64,000 nt of DNA from Apostichopus japonicus (Eukaryota; Echinodermata; Holothuroidea; Aspidochirotida; Stichopodidae), in the NCBI RefSeq assembly GCF_037975245.1, contig NC_092562.1, positions 21,281,054 to 21,345,053 on the forward strand, in the 5' to 3' direction. The notes beneath the pieces are model-generated. The model did no database searches. It was not told where the DNA came from and was given only the letters and a program-made list of their open reading frames with translations. Positions 25,401 through 61,988 of this stretch are shown here, in pieces (positions within the stretch are counted from its first letter, which is position 1; every line of letters starts with the position of its first letter). The position numbers and the translations under genes are program-made.

Positions 25401-28400
25401 CTGTGTCAGTCCGATATATTATAATATCAAAATATTTATGTGTAAGGGTTTATGGTGTTATGTGTACACTCTAACATTTTTGTTATTCTATTATTCCTCT
25501 TGCAGGGTTTTCCTGTCCACCACCTTACGTAACCTGTGACACTGATGTCACGTAATGACATGAAATCAATACTATGTTTGTTGCATTAAATGTCGCAAAA
25601 GATGTGTTTTAAAATATAATATCCTGAGAAAGCTCTTGCAAATTGAATATCAACATCCTGTGTATTACAGACTATTGAAGGCATTTCACGATAACAAAAC
25701 AGTTTAGTCTGACAGTTCGCCACCCAAGTTAATGCACTTAAACAGTATTACTCACTGATAATTGTGAGCCTTTAGAAATATGACCACAAGAAGAGAATGA
25801 ACCTTAGTTTACTGTACCTGTTCAGTACTGGATGCTGTTGAGTCTTGGCCCTTCATGTAACCTCGTCTGATTTGCTGGAAGTCTGGTAGTACATAATCTC
25901 TGACAATTGTGTTCTCTGGACCCTTCAGCCTACGGCAACAAGAAAAAGCGGTTTGCTCGATTTGTCATAAGAGCAAATTGTAGCACAGCCTTACATAATA
26001 TTGTTAATTATCGCTTGTTTGGTTAATGTATATTTCTGTTACAACAGACAATAGTTCTAAAATGTGTCTGCTGTTCATCACAAATTGTCCTTTACAGTCT
26101 TCCATATTATTGTTGACTATTTACTGTTCATCTTACATGTTTCTGTTATAACAGATAGTGGTTCTAAATTGTGTCTGCAGTTAATTTGAGAATAGGAAAA
26201 TGCACTGCAACATCACACATGTATAATTGACAATGAAAGAGCCCACAATATTTTCAGAATCTCTCCAGGATGTAGCCACCTTTGACAATATCTTCTCTTC
26301 AGCCCTAGACTTATCTATCTTTTGCTTTAGATATATGTTCGCATATCTACTTTCAACCCCTGCCCCCACCCCCACCCCCTTAAGTAAAGCCAAGAGAGAG
26401 AAACTTAAATAATAGTGATCGTTCCACAAAGGAATTCATTTTCATTTTGCCATGTAAACTCTTGATATATGTATGCATAAACACTTACTTGGATATTTCC
26501 ATATCTTTCATAAATTGTGATGATACGAAGCAAGCATCTTCCTTGACTTGGTTTATGACGTAAGTCTCATCCATGACATGCAGCTGTCGGTACGACAGAA
26601 TCTCCTTCAAGTGGTTTGTTAAGAGCTTTCCTCCAACATTTATCCTAAAAAATAAAAAATAAAACAGAACAAAAGAAGAATAAAAATTCAACATTTACAT
26701 ACTATGACCAAAGGACGATAATGTTTCTTATTCTTATTCAAGAAACCGTTTACATCAGGGCTGTGCAGGAATCAGGTTGATACAGGTCACCATCATATTT
26801 TGTACCCAAACATTTCATTTCAGAAACACCTAATTTATCTTGGCTGGTACATTTCGTGCAGTTGCCATAAAATTTGATGCCTTAAACAAAATCAGCTAGT
26901 TTGAAGCGGTGTTCTATAATTGGCAAAAAAGAAGACAAAAAACCCCAAAACAGGGCACACAAGAACAATATACAGTACCCATTTGTTACTTTAGTAACAA
27001 TAATGATAATAATAATAATGAGGATTTGTAAAACACAGACATATCCACTGAAAACGGTGCTCAAGGCGCACAACAATATTACCCTGGTCAACGATAACAT
27101 GTCAAACATAGAGACAATCCTTCCACATGGCAGCAGCTAAACAGCGCCCAGCTGACAGTTTTATCTCACAGGTCCCCATTTATACACCTGGGTGAAGAGA
27201 GGCAATGGAGATGAAGTGCCGTGCCCAAGAACACAACGTAATGATCTGGCCAGGACTTGAAACCTGCAATCATTAGATCATAAGTCCACTGCCTTAACCA
27301 CTTGACCATAATGCTCTTATTTGTCAGACATTGTAAACACATTTCATCTACACGTCTGACTTTTGTGTTGCTGGAGTACTAACTTTTTGCAAGTTTGAGA
27401 CATACACACATATGGTGTAAAGTCTGTGTAACAAAGGAAACATGCTTTTCCACGACTCACCTTCGAATTGCTGATGATACTTTCTTCCCTTTGTGATATG
27501 GAGCGATGTGAGTAAAAGAGTAGCCACTCTCCACAACTAGACAACACTGTTCCTGTGGTTTATCTGTCATTTGTAAATAAGCACTCAGGGTACCAGCTAT
27601 GGGTAAAGGAAATATAAAACAATGAGGATAGAATTCAAGTTTTTAATCTATTCAAAATTATGCACCTGTAAATTGAGGGAAGGGGATGGGGGTGGGGAGT
27701 TTGGAGATTGGGTAGACAAAACAGAAAGATCATGATTGGAGACTAGTTTGAGACAATAATTTTGTACCCACAATCCACACTAGTTTTGTGGGACAACATG
27801 CTCAGGGAATAGCAGTCATGAGAGCATGTTACCCAAAATACACAAGAAAGCTATATTAAATATTGACCTTCCTGATGTGCATTTTACTACAACTTTTGCA
27901 CATTTTTACAATTAAGTTAATACACTTAATTACTTTGTTTCCCTTATTTATGAGTCCATTCAGATTGCAACCTTATTTGTGGATGTGCATGTTTCACCCA
28001 GCTGCTGCTCATGCCCAAGCAGTGTCCCAAAAGAGATGATGGAAATCTTAATACAGCATATGAGACCAATCACTGATTGGTCTGTAGAGTAAGGTCAAAT
28101 GACCCATGTGAGGAATAACACACAAAAAGTCGCCCATATCCCATTGATCTACCAAATGTTAGTATTACAGATTTGATGCTGCAACCTGCGGTGTAGATCT
28201 TGTCCAATTGATCTTGATTCAATTACTCTTTATCTAATTAATCTTGAGCTTGTCCATTTGGAAAAGATATGGGGATGACCATGGGAGGTGATTCTTGTCT
28301 GTTCTCTTACAAAGAACAATTTGCAACACCAAAAGTCAAAGACTAAACTGGTAAGGATGCAACCTCAGGAGCCCTTACAGAATGGAGATGTTTGTATGTG

Positions 28401-31399
28401 TACTTAATCTCCAACATATAGGACATATATGGCTGGTTGGCCCGGTACTACAGGCAACACTAAAATAATTGACATTATACAACATTGTAAAATGCAACCT
28501 AAGAAAGAGCCCTTACAGGATGGATATGTTTGAACGTGTACTTAATCTCCAACATATAGGGGCATATATGGTTGGTTGGCCCGGTACTACAGGCAACACA
28601 AAGTACTTGAAATTATACAACATTGTAGGATACAACCTAAGAAAGAGCCCTTACAGGATGGAGATGTTTGTATGAAGTTTACTCTCCAACATATAGCCCT
28701 GACATATATGGTTGGTTGGCCCGGTACTACAGGCAACACTAATGTACTTGACATTATACAACCATTTAGTGTTGTGGTTTACCGTTAGTTCTGTGCAAAG
28801 CTTTGAATTTGTATTCTTCAAAGAAGACTTCGTTCATTGATTCCTGAATAGCAGAGAAATTGAAGTAAGGTTCTGTGATGACCATAGTTGTTTCTGATGG
28901 TTCCAGGCTATTGACATCTTTACTAAAGACATGTTCCCAGATTTGCCTTTGTACATCCCAGTTGACCAAATAGCCCTGTGGAAGCAAAAGAAAAAACATT
29001 AAAGGTATCAACGAAAGCATTGTTTGCATCTTAAAGAAACGTGCAAACTTTGAATAAGCAGGTTTAACACAAAGCTAACACAAAACCTTGATAAAATGAT
29101 ACAAATACTGGTTTTTCATGAATATTGCTTAAATTTGCTTAGTCAGTGACTATAGTATCGACTTTCGATAGCTCTTAACTCTCAAGGAATACAGTCTCTA
29201 AGAATCTAACAAGGTCTTTAGCCTTACAGAGGACTGTTCTTACTAGCATAGTAATGTAACAGTTAGCAATGAAAGAGCTTTCTTGAGGAGTGAGAAGGAG
29301 TTCAGTCATACTAACCTTCTGAAAAGGAAGGAGATAATACAGTCCTGATAGATCCCTGCAGTCTTCATACTGATTCCCAATAAACTGTTTCCTTCTTTCA
29401 CTTTTGGCTTTGGCTATACAATTTTGAATACTTCTGCGAGAGATAGCAAAAATATAATAGTATAAACTGTTCTAAGATTGGGAAGATTTATATTGTTGGC
29501 ATTGGCTAAGTACTGCTAATACAGACATATGACCAAAGCAATATCTATCTTGCCATAATTAGTAAAAACATCATTAAGGCAATACTTGTGAAGGCATGAT
29601 AACCAGGTATTACTAATAGACCTGGACTATGCAAGAACATTAAATGGTGGATTGAAAGTTGCTGTGTTTTGTATAACATATTTGGTTTTCACTACACAGT
29701 TTGTTTGAACGGGGAACGCATTTCCCACACCAGGCTTACTTGACAGTCTGGTGAAAGGAGTCATAGAAAATGTTAGGGTTTGGAAAGCACGTAGCTTATT
29801 ATTACTAGACAAGACTTACACTGTAATAGGTATACAAACACTGTAAGGAAATAACATCACTATTTTATTTAGACCCTAGGTTCTCCACCTTTTTCTATCC
29901 ATGGAACCCTTGAGATAAACTGAAATGTTTGGAGGACCCCCGGACAGTGACCGCCGGCCTGGGGGAGGGGTATAAGGGGAGCGGGTATCCCCCTCCCCTT
30001 TTGATTTTTTTTTCAATATTTGAGGGTTAGATGCGAAATGGTGCATTATTTTGTGACTTTTGAAGTTAATTTATGTTCAAGAATTTATGTTTAGAAATGC
30101 ATTTTTTTCTGGGACTGGAATGAAGTTTTCCTAGACCTGCAAGTATTGCTAGGCATAGGCCTATATACTTGGAAATTCTTACTTTCAAATTATATATTTC
30201 CCAATTAAATTTTAATTTGGAAGCGATGAGTTCTCAGATACAAACTGGTTGATTCTGAATGAGGTCAGGAGAATTATGGGTTTTCTTTGTCAGAGATGCA
30301 AATGGCACCGTTTTTTTGTGTGTCAAATCCAAGTTAGTTATAACTTTTCCTCCACCAAATTTCAACTCAGTCATCAATATGTACCACCAGTCTTTTTTAC
30401 CATACTAGTCTTCCCCCTGGAACCAACCCACCCATATAGTCCTGCGGGACTAGGTGGGCATAGGCAAAAATCTAATTTGATCTGTGCTACTGCCTTTCAT
30501 CTTTGTTACATCGAAATGAAAAATTGTAAGTGTATATAGTCTTGGAAATTACCACAGTGGGCTACTATTGAACTCCAGTCCTCGTTCAGTGCATTGCTCA
30601 ATAGCTTCCTCGTGATTCTGTAATCAAAGTCTTTATTCTTGAGACTTAAAAACGCATTATGAATATAACAAACGGAACTCTAAGAAAACATTGGTAAAAA
30701 TAATATAGCCAACAAATGAAAGAAACCTAGCTCTTGGATTCCAGTCCTTATATTCTGCTCAAGAGTCAGTGGCTCCCTTGAGCCTGTACATCAGAGACCA
30801 TGCAGTTTTTGTACGTTTGGCTTCACCTTTGTTACGGCCATCCGTAAGTCATTATGAATTGTGAGTTTGTTCCGGAACTTAGTTTTCATGTGCACAACGG
30901 CACTGAAAGTAGATTCTGCCAAGTTTGTAGTTGCGAAAGGGATTATTGCTTTCTCCAAAGCGATCTTCGTTAAATTTGGGGCAATCAATGCTACTTTAGC
31001 AATCCAGAATTTAGCATAGCCATGCCTTTCAAAATATCTTCTTTTGTTGATCGAGGATTGAATTTCGATGAGTTCCTCCGCATCAGGAACATCGATCCAC
31101 CCTTATTTTTTCACGGACCCCCTGCGGACCCCTTTGCCCTCACGGACCCCCAAATAAATTTCACGGACCCCCTAGGGGTCCGCGGACCCTAGGTTGAGTA
31201 ACCTGGATTAGACCAATGCCTAGCCTAGCCTTAAGTTAGGCATAAGCTAGTTAGATAAGGCCATCATTAATAACAATACACAGTAATATTAAGTAGCCTA
31301 TCCAACATAGGCCTACCTTGGTTCGGAGTCTGTTGAATAGCCGATTTTCGCGGAATAAGCACCATTATCAAGGATAACCACCTTTGAAGTTGAATCCAT
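22480..31399 (-). CDS. ACTR6: Actin-related protein 6 (ARP6), 9 coding exons, 396 aa
   Basis: Exons (minus, 5' to 3'): 31399-31317, 29433-29316, 28975-28783, 27596-27461, 26644-26489, 25929-25818, 24113-23990, 23195-23057, 22609-22480 (stop). The sum is 1191 nt, so 396 residues, the same length as human ARP6 as I recall it. Phases are consistent at every GT-AG junction. Signature segments: LDNGAYSAKIGY near the N terminus (actin phosphate-1-like), LPFQKGYLVNWDVQRQIWEH, MVITEPYFNFSAIQESMNE, VVESGYSFTHIAPY, INVGGKLLTNHLKEILSYRQ, LNNERFAVPEVLFNPSDV, NIILTGGNSLFPGF and the C-terminal QERFDV. ARP6 is a nuclear subunit of the SRCAP/SWR1 complex that exchanges H2A.Z into nucleosomes. The short first exon and the ATG are supported by the actin-fold N terminus. 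Introns carry a hAT relic (intron 1), a 138-bp tandem array (intron 3), a SINE (intron 4) and an antisense Ty3/gypsy fragment (intron 6). Confidence 0.97.
24242..25127 (+). pseudogene. Broken Ty3/gypsy pol fragment, antisense in ACTR6 intron 6
   Basis: A 92-codon frame at 24242-24520 contains RVFHGNLLKKYVEGQ, similar to the YHxNxLKKY segment found in the pol of many invertebrate Ty3/gypsy elements. After several frame breaks, 24815-25110 reads through KDGTN, KLNKIALFDPELVPS, IFTKLDLSKGLWQIP and LYQFKVLPFGVVNASAVF, the hallmark reverse-transcriptase blocks. In-frame stops (for example after PTEEW) and the shifts show it is dead. No LTRs were found within the intron. Confidence 0.85.
26999..27318 (-). 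mobile_element. tRNA-derived SINE with Meta-domain-like body, ACTR6 intron 4
   Basis: Read on the minus strand, a tRNA-like head begins near 27318 with an A box (TGGTCAAGTGGTTAAGGC) and a B box (GGTTTCAAGTCC at about 27255-27267). The body has GTGTTCTTGGGCACGGCACT and CACCCAGGTGTATAAATGGG, which I associate with the conserved central domain of Meta-type SINEs of invertebrates. The tail has GCGCCTTGAGCAC and TCCTCATTATTATTATTAT, matching the 3' tail of LINE fragments elsewhere in the window. Confidence 0.82.
28355..28765. repeat. Tandem array, about 138-bp unit, three copies (ACTR6 intron 3)
   Basis: CCCTTACAG(A/G)ATGGA recurs at about 28372, 28509 and 28647, and GGCCCGGTACTACAGGCAAC at about 28439, 28577 and 28717. 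The array ends less than 20 bp from the donor of ACTR6 exon 3 (exon end 28783). Short open frames across it (28469-28788) arise from repetition and are not genes. Confidence 0.92.
29876..31206 (-). mobile_element. hAT-family element with transposase C-terminal remnant, ACTR6 intron 1
   Basis: The termini CTAGGTTCTCCACC (left) and CCAGGTTACTCAACC (right, inverted) are matching imperfect TIRs, flanked by the near-identical 8-bp sites TTTAGACC (29868-29875) and ATTAGACC (31207-31214). An 8-bp duplication is the hAT hallmark. On the minus strand about 30790-31090 encodes GYAKFWIAKVALIAPNLTKI and FATTNLAESTFSAVVHMKTK, then FRNKLTIHNDLRMAV, the C-terminal hAT dimerisation region resembling ZBED5-like transposases. 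The rest of the transposase is missing, so the copy is defective. Confidence 0.85.
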
Positions 31400-31944
31400 G
31401 TCCGTGAATGTGAAGAACCTCTAGGCCTAGGTATACTTATAGCCAAAGATTACAGAGAGGCGCTTTCTAAAATCTTTGCCCGTCGAACCGCGGCAGTGTC
31501 GTACAGCATATTATGAAGGGACACAATGGAAGCAATTGCGCGAAAACCAAGCTGCAGCATGTAGTAATGTTGCCAATTAGTGGACCAGGATCTCGGCCAA
31601 CGAATGCTGGATTCGGCCTCCGAAAGAAAGTTGCCCGATGACTGCTACAAAATAGCCAATGGAATTGGTGGGCAAATAAGGTGTGTAGACAAGAGAAAAT
31701 ATGAGGATCTAACTCCATAACCAGAAGAAAAAAAAATACAACGGACACCAGCAATCCCAAATGGGATTTGCATTGATATGTTGGGACCCCCATGAAAGGC
31801 ACAGGAGAATTTAACAGACATCAGTATTGGCCTCAAATTTTAGAATGCTAAAAACTGCTGGAAGTTTTCAAAAAGTACTCTCCTAGAGGCACAGATCCTC
31901 CAACTTACTTACAGCTATTCAGGATTATTAAAATAGACAATTAA

Positions 31945-32490
31945 ATGTCTCAGCAGGGACAATTACCTTTAGAGTGGCAGTAAAACGCTTGCTGAAATCT
32001 TAAGCACATGCAACCATTGATCTGTATTCTTAAAGGGTGTGAAGACTCGCTCAAAAAGAAACGTCTAATGCCGGTAATCTGACCTAGTTTCGAATGTGGT
32101 GTAGTAACAGAAGTGTTAGACACCACCATCGTTCCCAGAAAAATGCACACACAGCTTGCTACCGTCGGTAATTAGACACTAGTGTACAGTCAATACATGC
32201 AGCTGTGGTCAATACCCACAGCACAGCTGTTTACACACGATACAGCGATGGACATCTCAGGTCCAGCTAAAGATAACAAGGTATCACGTTTCATTACTGT
32301 CTGCATTTTTTAGGGACAAGCAGAAAACTTCACTTGCAAGCAACGGAAAGTTACATTTTTCAGAGCGAGGCACGGTGTTTTGGGCGAGTCTTCAATGCCT
32401 TTATGTCTCAGCATGGACAATTACCTTTAGAGTGACAGTAAAACACTTGCTGAAATCTGAGCACATGCGACCGTTGATCTGTATTCTTAA
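31945..32490. repeat. 89-bp direct repeats bracketing the TTAA element
   Basis: 31945-32033 and 32403-32490 are near-identical direct copies: both start ATGTCTCAGC and contain GGACAATTACCTTTAGAGTG, and both end TCTGTATTCTTAA. The 367-bp element sits exactly between them, so the locus reads repeat-element-repeat. Confidence 0.88.
32034..32400. mobile_element. TTAA-site element, copy 1 (piggyBac-like MITE), upstream of ACTR6
   Basis: The element begins AGGGTGTGAAGACTCGC and ends GCGAGTCTTCAATGCCT, which inverted reads AGGCATTGAAGACTCGC. It is preceded by TTAA (32030-32033) and followed by TTAT, a decayed TTAA. The interior is about 85-90 percent alike by eye to the copy at 61989-62352, including CATTACTGTCTGCATTTT and TGCAAGCAACGGAAAGTTA. 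There is no reading frame for a transposase. TTAA targeting suggests piggyBac-type mobilisation. Confidence 0.8.
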
Positions 32491-35399
32491 CTTATTTGGG
32501 GACAATACTGGCAATACAAGGCAGCATGAGCATTTTCAATATCATATTCTTCAAAACTAAAATGATAACATACACAAATGTTGGATCGAGATAACAGTCA
32601 TTTATTGCAATTATACTTCAGTTTTGTATTCACGTTAGAGTTCATGATATAAAAAAGGTTAGATAGCTTTCATATCTGTGTTAACTAATCATCACATATT
32701 TACAATTATTAAAACTAATAACCACAGAAGGCACTAATGAAGAAACAAACCATAATATATTTTTAACCAGTTGAAAGTGTTCAGTTAATAATTTAAATAC
32801 AGATTAAATTATGAATTATCAAGAGAAACAAGAAGTTATTAAGCTGAAAACTGTTCCTATTACATCCAGCAAAAAATAAAATTGAGATTCTTCTTCAGTG
32901 AACGGAGTGTTCTTTCAAAAGACCATTAAGTGGCTATTAAAGAAAACCCCAAAAAATCCTGTGCCAGGCTAATGAGTTAACATATATTTACAAAAGTGTA
33001 AAAAAAAAAAAAAAAAAATTAAGGATACCAGAATTTATAAAATAAGTTGAATTAGAATGTGTGATGAATGCAAATGACCCTGAAGGAAAGGGTCATACTG
33101 ATATGTTTCCATACACTTAGAATCAAACACAAAACATGGTCAATTGATACAGATATATTCAGTGCTGTGTAACAACATCAAAACATTCTCGCGAGTTGTA
33201 AACTAGTTCCTCCCATTTTCTGTGCAGTAAGGTCCTTACTAGTCTGTCATTTCCATGACTCATAGAATCAAGTCACGCACTGTATTATCTTTAGAGGGAA
33301 ATACTTCACAAAACTTCTTCATATCATTTCACATTTGGATTTAGTGACTTGTCACAACACTGCATGCTTGAAACTTTCATTGCAATGTTAATTGCATTCT
33401 ACTTTAAAGTGGATTCAATAATGTTGCTAAAAGACAAACCAAATTGTCACTTGTGATCATATTACTCCTTCACTACAGGTCCTGGAATTGTGAATTCTGA
33501 GTTTGGAAATGCTCCAACAATTTAAGGAGGGGCTCAATACTTGGGTCATGTAACTTATTAAAGTTTCGATGCTGGCACAGATGAGGGGGTACATTAATCT
33601 GCAAGAAGGGGGGGGGGAGCATGGTCCACCCATGCCCCGACCTGTTTCATTAGCACAGTTGTCTTCCTCATTCGGATCAGTGTTTTTAGCCTGCCAATTC
33701 ACAGAGTCCAAGAAAAATGAAAAAATCCACATTAAAAGTACAATGTAACGTAGGTAGAGACATGAACCACTGGCAATGTAAAGCATGCAAACTAATCAAA
33801 TCTTTGTCACACCATATTACCACACATTGTCATATATATTATCATTCTATTGTATCCTATAATCCATTCAAAGGTTAGTTTTAATGAACACAAAACATCA
33901 TATCTTACCAATAATATTAATGAAACGTAATAATAAACAGAAGCAAAAACGAAGGGTTACAGAGCACAGCATACTTTGCCATACTATGAATGCTATTATT
34001 TGGTTACCTTGGAAACAAATGATCATACAATTTTCAAAACTGACATATTCAAAGATTGTGTTTAGCTAAATCTGTGTTCACTGAACAACTCTATAACAAA
34101 CAGATATTTAAAAAAAAAAAACAGGCCAAAGAACAAAACTTATCCCATTCAATCAATCTTTACAAAAATATGCATTCTATCGACTTTCTGCTTGTAGTAA
34201 TAACAAATTTAAATGAAAATAACAATCATAAAAAAAAAACATAAATTCTGCCAAAACAAACACCCTCCAAAAAAAGAAAACATGCAAAAGCCACAGTTGC
34301 AGAACTAATGCATTTTTCATCTATTTTTTTTTTCTCTCTATGACATTAACAAGTGTGATAAAATATTGCAATTTATTCTAATAAGGTCTCTTTAGTCTGG
34401 GTTTAAATATTCATGGTCATCTCATTAGGGAAACACACATTCATGCAAACAAACACACGCACAGACCTCAGAGACATCTACACACAAATCAAGTTTTAAA
34501 CAAACCAAAAACAGACGACTATAAAAGCAAGAGAGAAGAGAAAAAGACAAAATACGATCTTGGGTGGGGAAGATTACAAGTATATCCATATATGACTAAG
34601 AACAAAATATACATGATCTTTATGTTCGCTTTTGGCTCAGATCCAGAGAGATCAATTTTTCATGAAAGGAAACTAAATCGATAGAAGCAAATTCCAATAC
34701 ATTTATGTATCAAAGACAAGTCAGTATGACACAAATATATGCAAGCGACAAAACATAACAAGAACCACTTATTACTTCATTCTTTTTTTTTTATCCGCAA
34801 GAGTATTTCTTTCATGTGACAGTAAGCTCTCTGGTTTTCTTCACGTCAAAGACTGCTCCAGACTTAACTCAAAGATTTCCGCAAGACTTGAAACTTAAAA
34901 ATCGGACAAAGAAACAACTTAACTTAATAAAACTCTGTGGAAAATGACTTCCTATTTATTAACAAATATAACATCTTAAACTATAATGCCCCCAAATGTG
35001 TCAGGTATGACCTAAAGATATAATATCCTATGATGGTATCATCGTCAAAAACGTCTTTAAACATTCGCATCCAAAAGCTCTCATAATTGCTTTCGAGTGT
35101 GATCATTGCTGACAGTGAATGCAACATCAGCAATGTAACCACAGGTGGAAAGGGTTGTTTAAGCTCCCTCCGTTATAACCTCTTGTCCCATCACCACTTG
35201 CTTCTCCCAATTTAAACTGAGACGTGGCATAAAAATTAAACCATACAGTAGCTTTACTCTTCATTAAATTAACTGAAAAGTGTTAAAACGAAAATATCCC
35301 TACCCCACAGTCCCAACTCCTTGGCTGTGTCTCCCCAACCCTCCCCTCCCTCCCTCCCTTCCTCAAGATGGAAAAGGCTGAAGGGGTCCTCTGATTAGC

Positions 35400-35475
35400 A
35401 ATCCCAGGATAGCTCAGTCGATAGAAGATAGTAATTTTACATTTGAGGTCATTGATTCTTATTCCATTAAAGCCT
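35400..35475 (+). repeat. Decayed tRNA-like sequence (possible SINE head)
   Basis: GGATAGCTCAGTCGATAGA resembles a tRNA 5' half with an A box, and GAGGTCATTGATTC about 30 nt later resembles a degraded B box. The stems do not pair well, so this is at best a relic SINE or tRNA pseudogene. Confidence 0.35.
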
Positions 35476-36437
35476 AAGATATCTATACTCTAATGATATC
35501 TATACTCTTTGAAAATTTGTTTGAAATTTTGCCTTTATTAATAATTTGTTCTTCCTTTACTCTTGGAGGAATTCTATCTGCATCAGTTAGTCATTTGACC
35601 TAAAATCAGTCAAAATCTGGACAATGCACTTTTCCGAATGCATTCGACATTTCACGAAAATATTTTGTGTAGTAATTAAATATTTTCATGAAACTAATCT
35701 TTGCAGACTTTTGACAATATTTGTAGTATAAAAGTGTAGAATATTCACCATACAAGAAAATTAAATTACATATACCATTATTAAAACTCCCCCTTCAAAA
35801 TTAATATGTAACAGTAAATTTGCATCCACACTTTATATACCTTTAACACAGTATTTTGACCACTCACCAAGCCAGACGAAATTCTTAGACAAAAGAATCA
35901 TACATGCAAATATGAAAAGCAAATTACCTGCACTACTCTCAACTATTTGACAAAGCTAACAACTGGAAATTGGAGGCCATTTTACTGTTAATGAAACTCA
36001 GGGTGCTATATCAGTCAGAAAAGTGAAAGATGCAGAAGTTTTTGCTATGAAAGTGAATCACTAGATACGTATTCTGGCTTATAAAGCCAGAGACCAATAA
36101 GGGTTGGGTGAGGGGCGGGGGGGGGGGGGGGAAGGGAGGTGTTGAGTTGGAGGAGAGAGAGAATGGGATGCAGGAAAATGGGAGCAAGCTGATATATTGG
36201 CAGTGGTTGACTATTATTATGGAATTTTCTTTGTATTATTAAATAGTTTACACCTACCACTGCTACACAGAGCACATCTGTAATATACAAAACTGCAGTA
36301 TAAAAATCATCTTCCATCTTCAGAACAATGGATTCGCTTCTCAATCCAACCAATTTCATCTTCTGAGATTTTGTTAATAATGTGGAGCATTATTTTCAGT
36401 CCTTCTCAGGGTCAGGCAAGTCCAAAGCCGCGATTCC

Positions 36438-60455
<24,018 letters not shown>

Positions 60456-60918
60456 GGTCTGTTGTTGTGCAGATGCATCATGCAATTAAAAAAAAAATTA
60501 AAAAATCGGGCGAACAGCTCTATTACTCACTCAGGCAGCATCACGGATGCAGGCAACGCAATTAAGAGAACTGTAAGTACAAAATCATAGGAAAACAGAA
60601 AAAAAACAAAATGATGGAAAGTTCGTGAAAAATGATTATGAACGCAAAAGAGGGACGTTTCTTTTTGAGAGGATTTGCGGTGAATCTGGGATACTTTTTA
60701 TCATTATGCAATTTGGCTATCACACAGATTATTTGTATTTTCTTAAGACTCAGGAAAGGCTTAAAATCCAGAAACAAGTTTGTCTTGTTGACAAGAAATT
60801 GCACACTGGTGCTGTACATATCACAGCATAGCAATCTGATTTCTTTAAACTGAGAAATAATTGAGACTTAAACACACACAAATATCTATATATATGTTTA
60901 TATATCTAGATATATATA

Positions 60919-61046
60919 ATTGAAATTGTAGTGAGTTGGAAAATCCAGAACAGTGAAAAAATTTCCAGCCTCCATCGGGATTCAAACCCGGGCTTCCTGC
61001 TTTATATGCAGACACCCAAACCACTAGGCTAAGGGCACTGATTGTA
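60919..61046 (-). mobile_element. tRNA-derived SINE upstream of ZFYVE9
   Basis: Read on the minus strand from about 61046: an A box TTAGCCTAGTGGTTTGGG, an anticodon-like stem CTGC-ATATAAA-GCAG, a B box CGGGTTTGAATCCCG, then a unique body with TTTTCACTGTTCTGGATTTT and a TA-rich tail. The 5' and 3' acceptor-stem halves do not pair, so this is a SINE head rather than a working tRNA gene. Confidence 0.75.
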
Positions 61047-61290
61047 CAGTATGTCCAGAAGTTTGGTATGAGTAGACGTTTGCCACCTGAATCGAACACT
61101 ACTAGTTCAGTTTTGGTGACATATTTGCCTAACTATACTACAGACCTACTGTATCTTGAAGCCATGCTCAGTATCTATTTTTATTTTTTTTCACTCTTGC
61201 AAGATTTTAATCATGTCATGAGAGCTGAAATGAAAATATGTGAATTTGCTTCATGATGGATTGATGATAGTTAAAGGAGAGTCACAAGCA

Positions 61291-61595
61291 TTATTGGTCT
61301 ATGTGATAGAGGGAACAACATCCCCAAACAGCTAAGAAATTCACAATCCATGAAGGAGGTATCACACACTTTAAAGTATTTTACACACACACACAAGGCT
61401 GAAGACTTGATCAAGTATAAAATACGCCATCAAGGAGTCACTTTTAATTGGTCTATTTGATAGAGTGAACAACATCCTCAAACAATTAAGAAATTCACAA
61501 TCCATGTCAGAGATATCACACACTTTAAAGTATTTTACACACACAGAAGGCTGAAGACTTGATCAAGTATAATTATGCCCTCAAGGAGTCACATG
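61291..61595. repeat. Tandem duplication, about 160-bp unit, two copies
   Basis: ATTGGTCTAT(G/T)TGATAGAG, AAGAAATTCACAATCCATG, TATCACACACTTTAAAGTAT and GGCTGAAGACTTGATCAAGT each occur twice, about 155-160 bp apart. Both copies end in CTCAAGGAGTCAC or its near match. Confidence 0.92.
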
Positions 61596-61988
61596 TGCTT
61601 CCTTTTCTACATGTTTTCTTTATTTATTACAATCTTAATTTTCTGTAATGGAGTTCTGCAAAGTTCTGGAGTTTTGCAAAGGCTGAATAGAAACATTGAC
61701 CTTCTTATTAAACATGACCTAATGATGGCCATGGTTTCAGTGTCAAAATGGTTACCAATAACATTCTACCTGGAAAATATGAAAAGGAAGGATAAGGTGT
61801 CAGATACTAGTGACATTTATGACATCACAAATGTACAAAGTGACAGCTCCCAGACATGACTTTGAAGTTAGGACATCTCCCAAACGGAACAAGACTTTTC
61901 TGTTTTTTAGCTGTTTCTGAGAGTTGTTCTGAACAAAGATCTCTGTCACACATAAGCCAAAAATGATGGTTCTGTCTGCCTCTCTTAA

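Larger units (their letters stand above)
31400..36437. other. Spacer between ZFYVE9 (3' end) and ACTR6 (5' end)
   Basis: No coding exon is supported. Next to ACTR6 are the TTAA-flanked element at 32034-32400 and its 89-bp flanking direct repeats. Beyond 32600 the sequence is very AT-rich, with homopolymers (A run near 33001-33018, G run near 36118-36131), and most of 32600-36437 may be the ZFYVE9 3' UTR. A minus-strand AATAAA at about 32595-32600 is a candidate end, which is speculative. Minus-strand frames at 31467-31836 lack any recognisable domain. Confidence 0.5.

Noticed and set aside
28355-28765. CRISPR-like array
   Set aside because: The units are contiguous 138-bp tandem copies without unique spacers, in an animal intron.
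31467-31836. Minus-strand frames of 111 and 63 codons upstream of ACTR6
   Set aside because: Composition is hydrophobic and irregular, no motif is seen, and overlapping frames are equally long; chance frames are likelier than a gene.
60967-61046. A functional tRNA gene on the minus strand
   Set aside because: A and B boxes and an anticodon-like stem are present, but the acceptor ends do not pair and a SINE body with a TA-rich tail follows.
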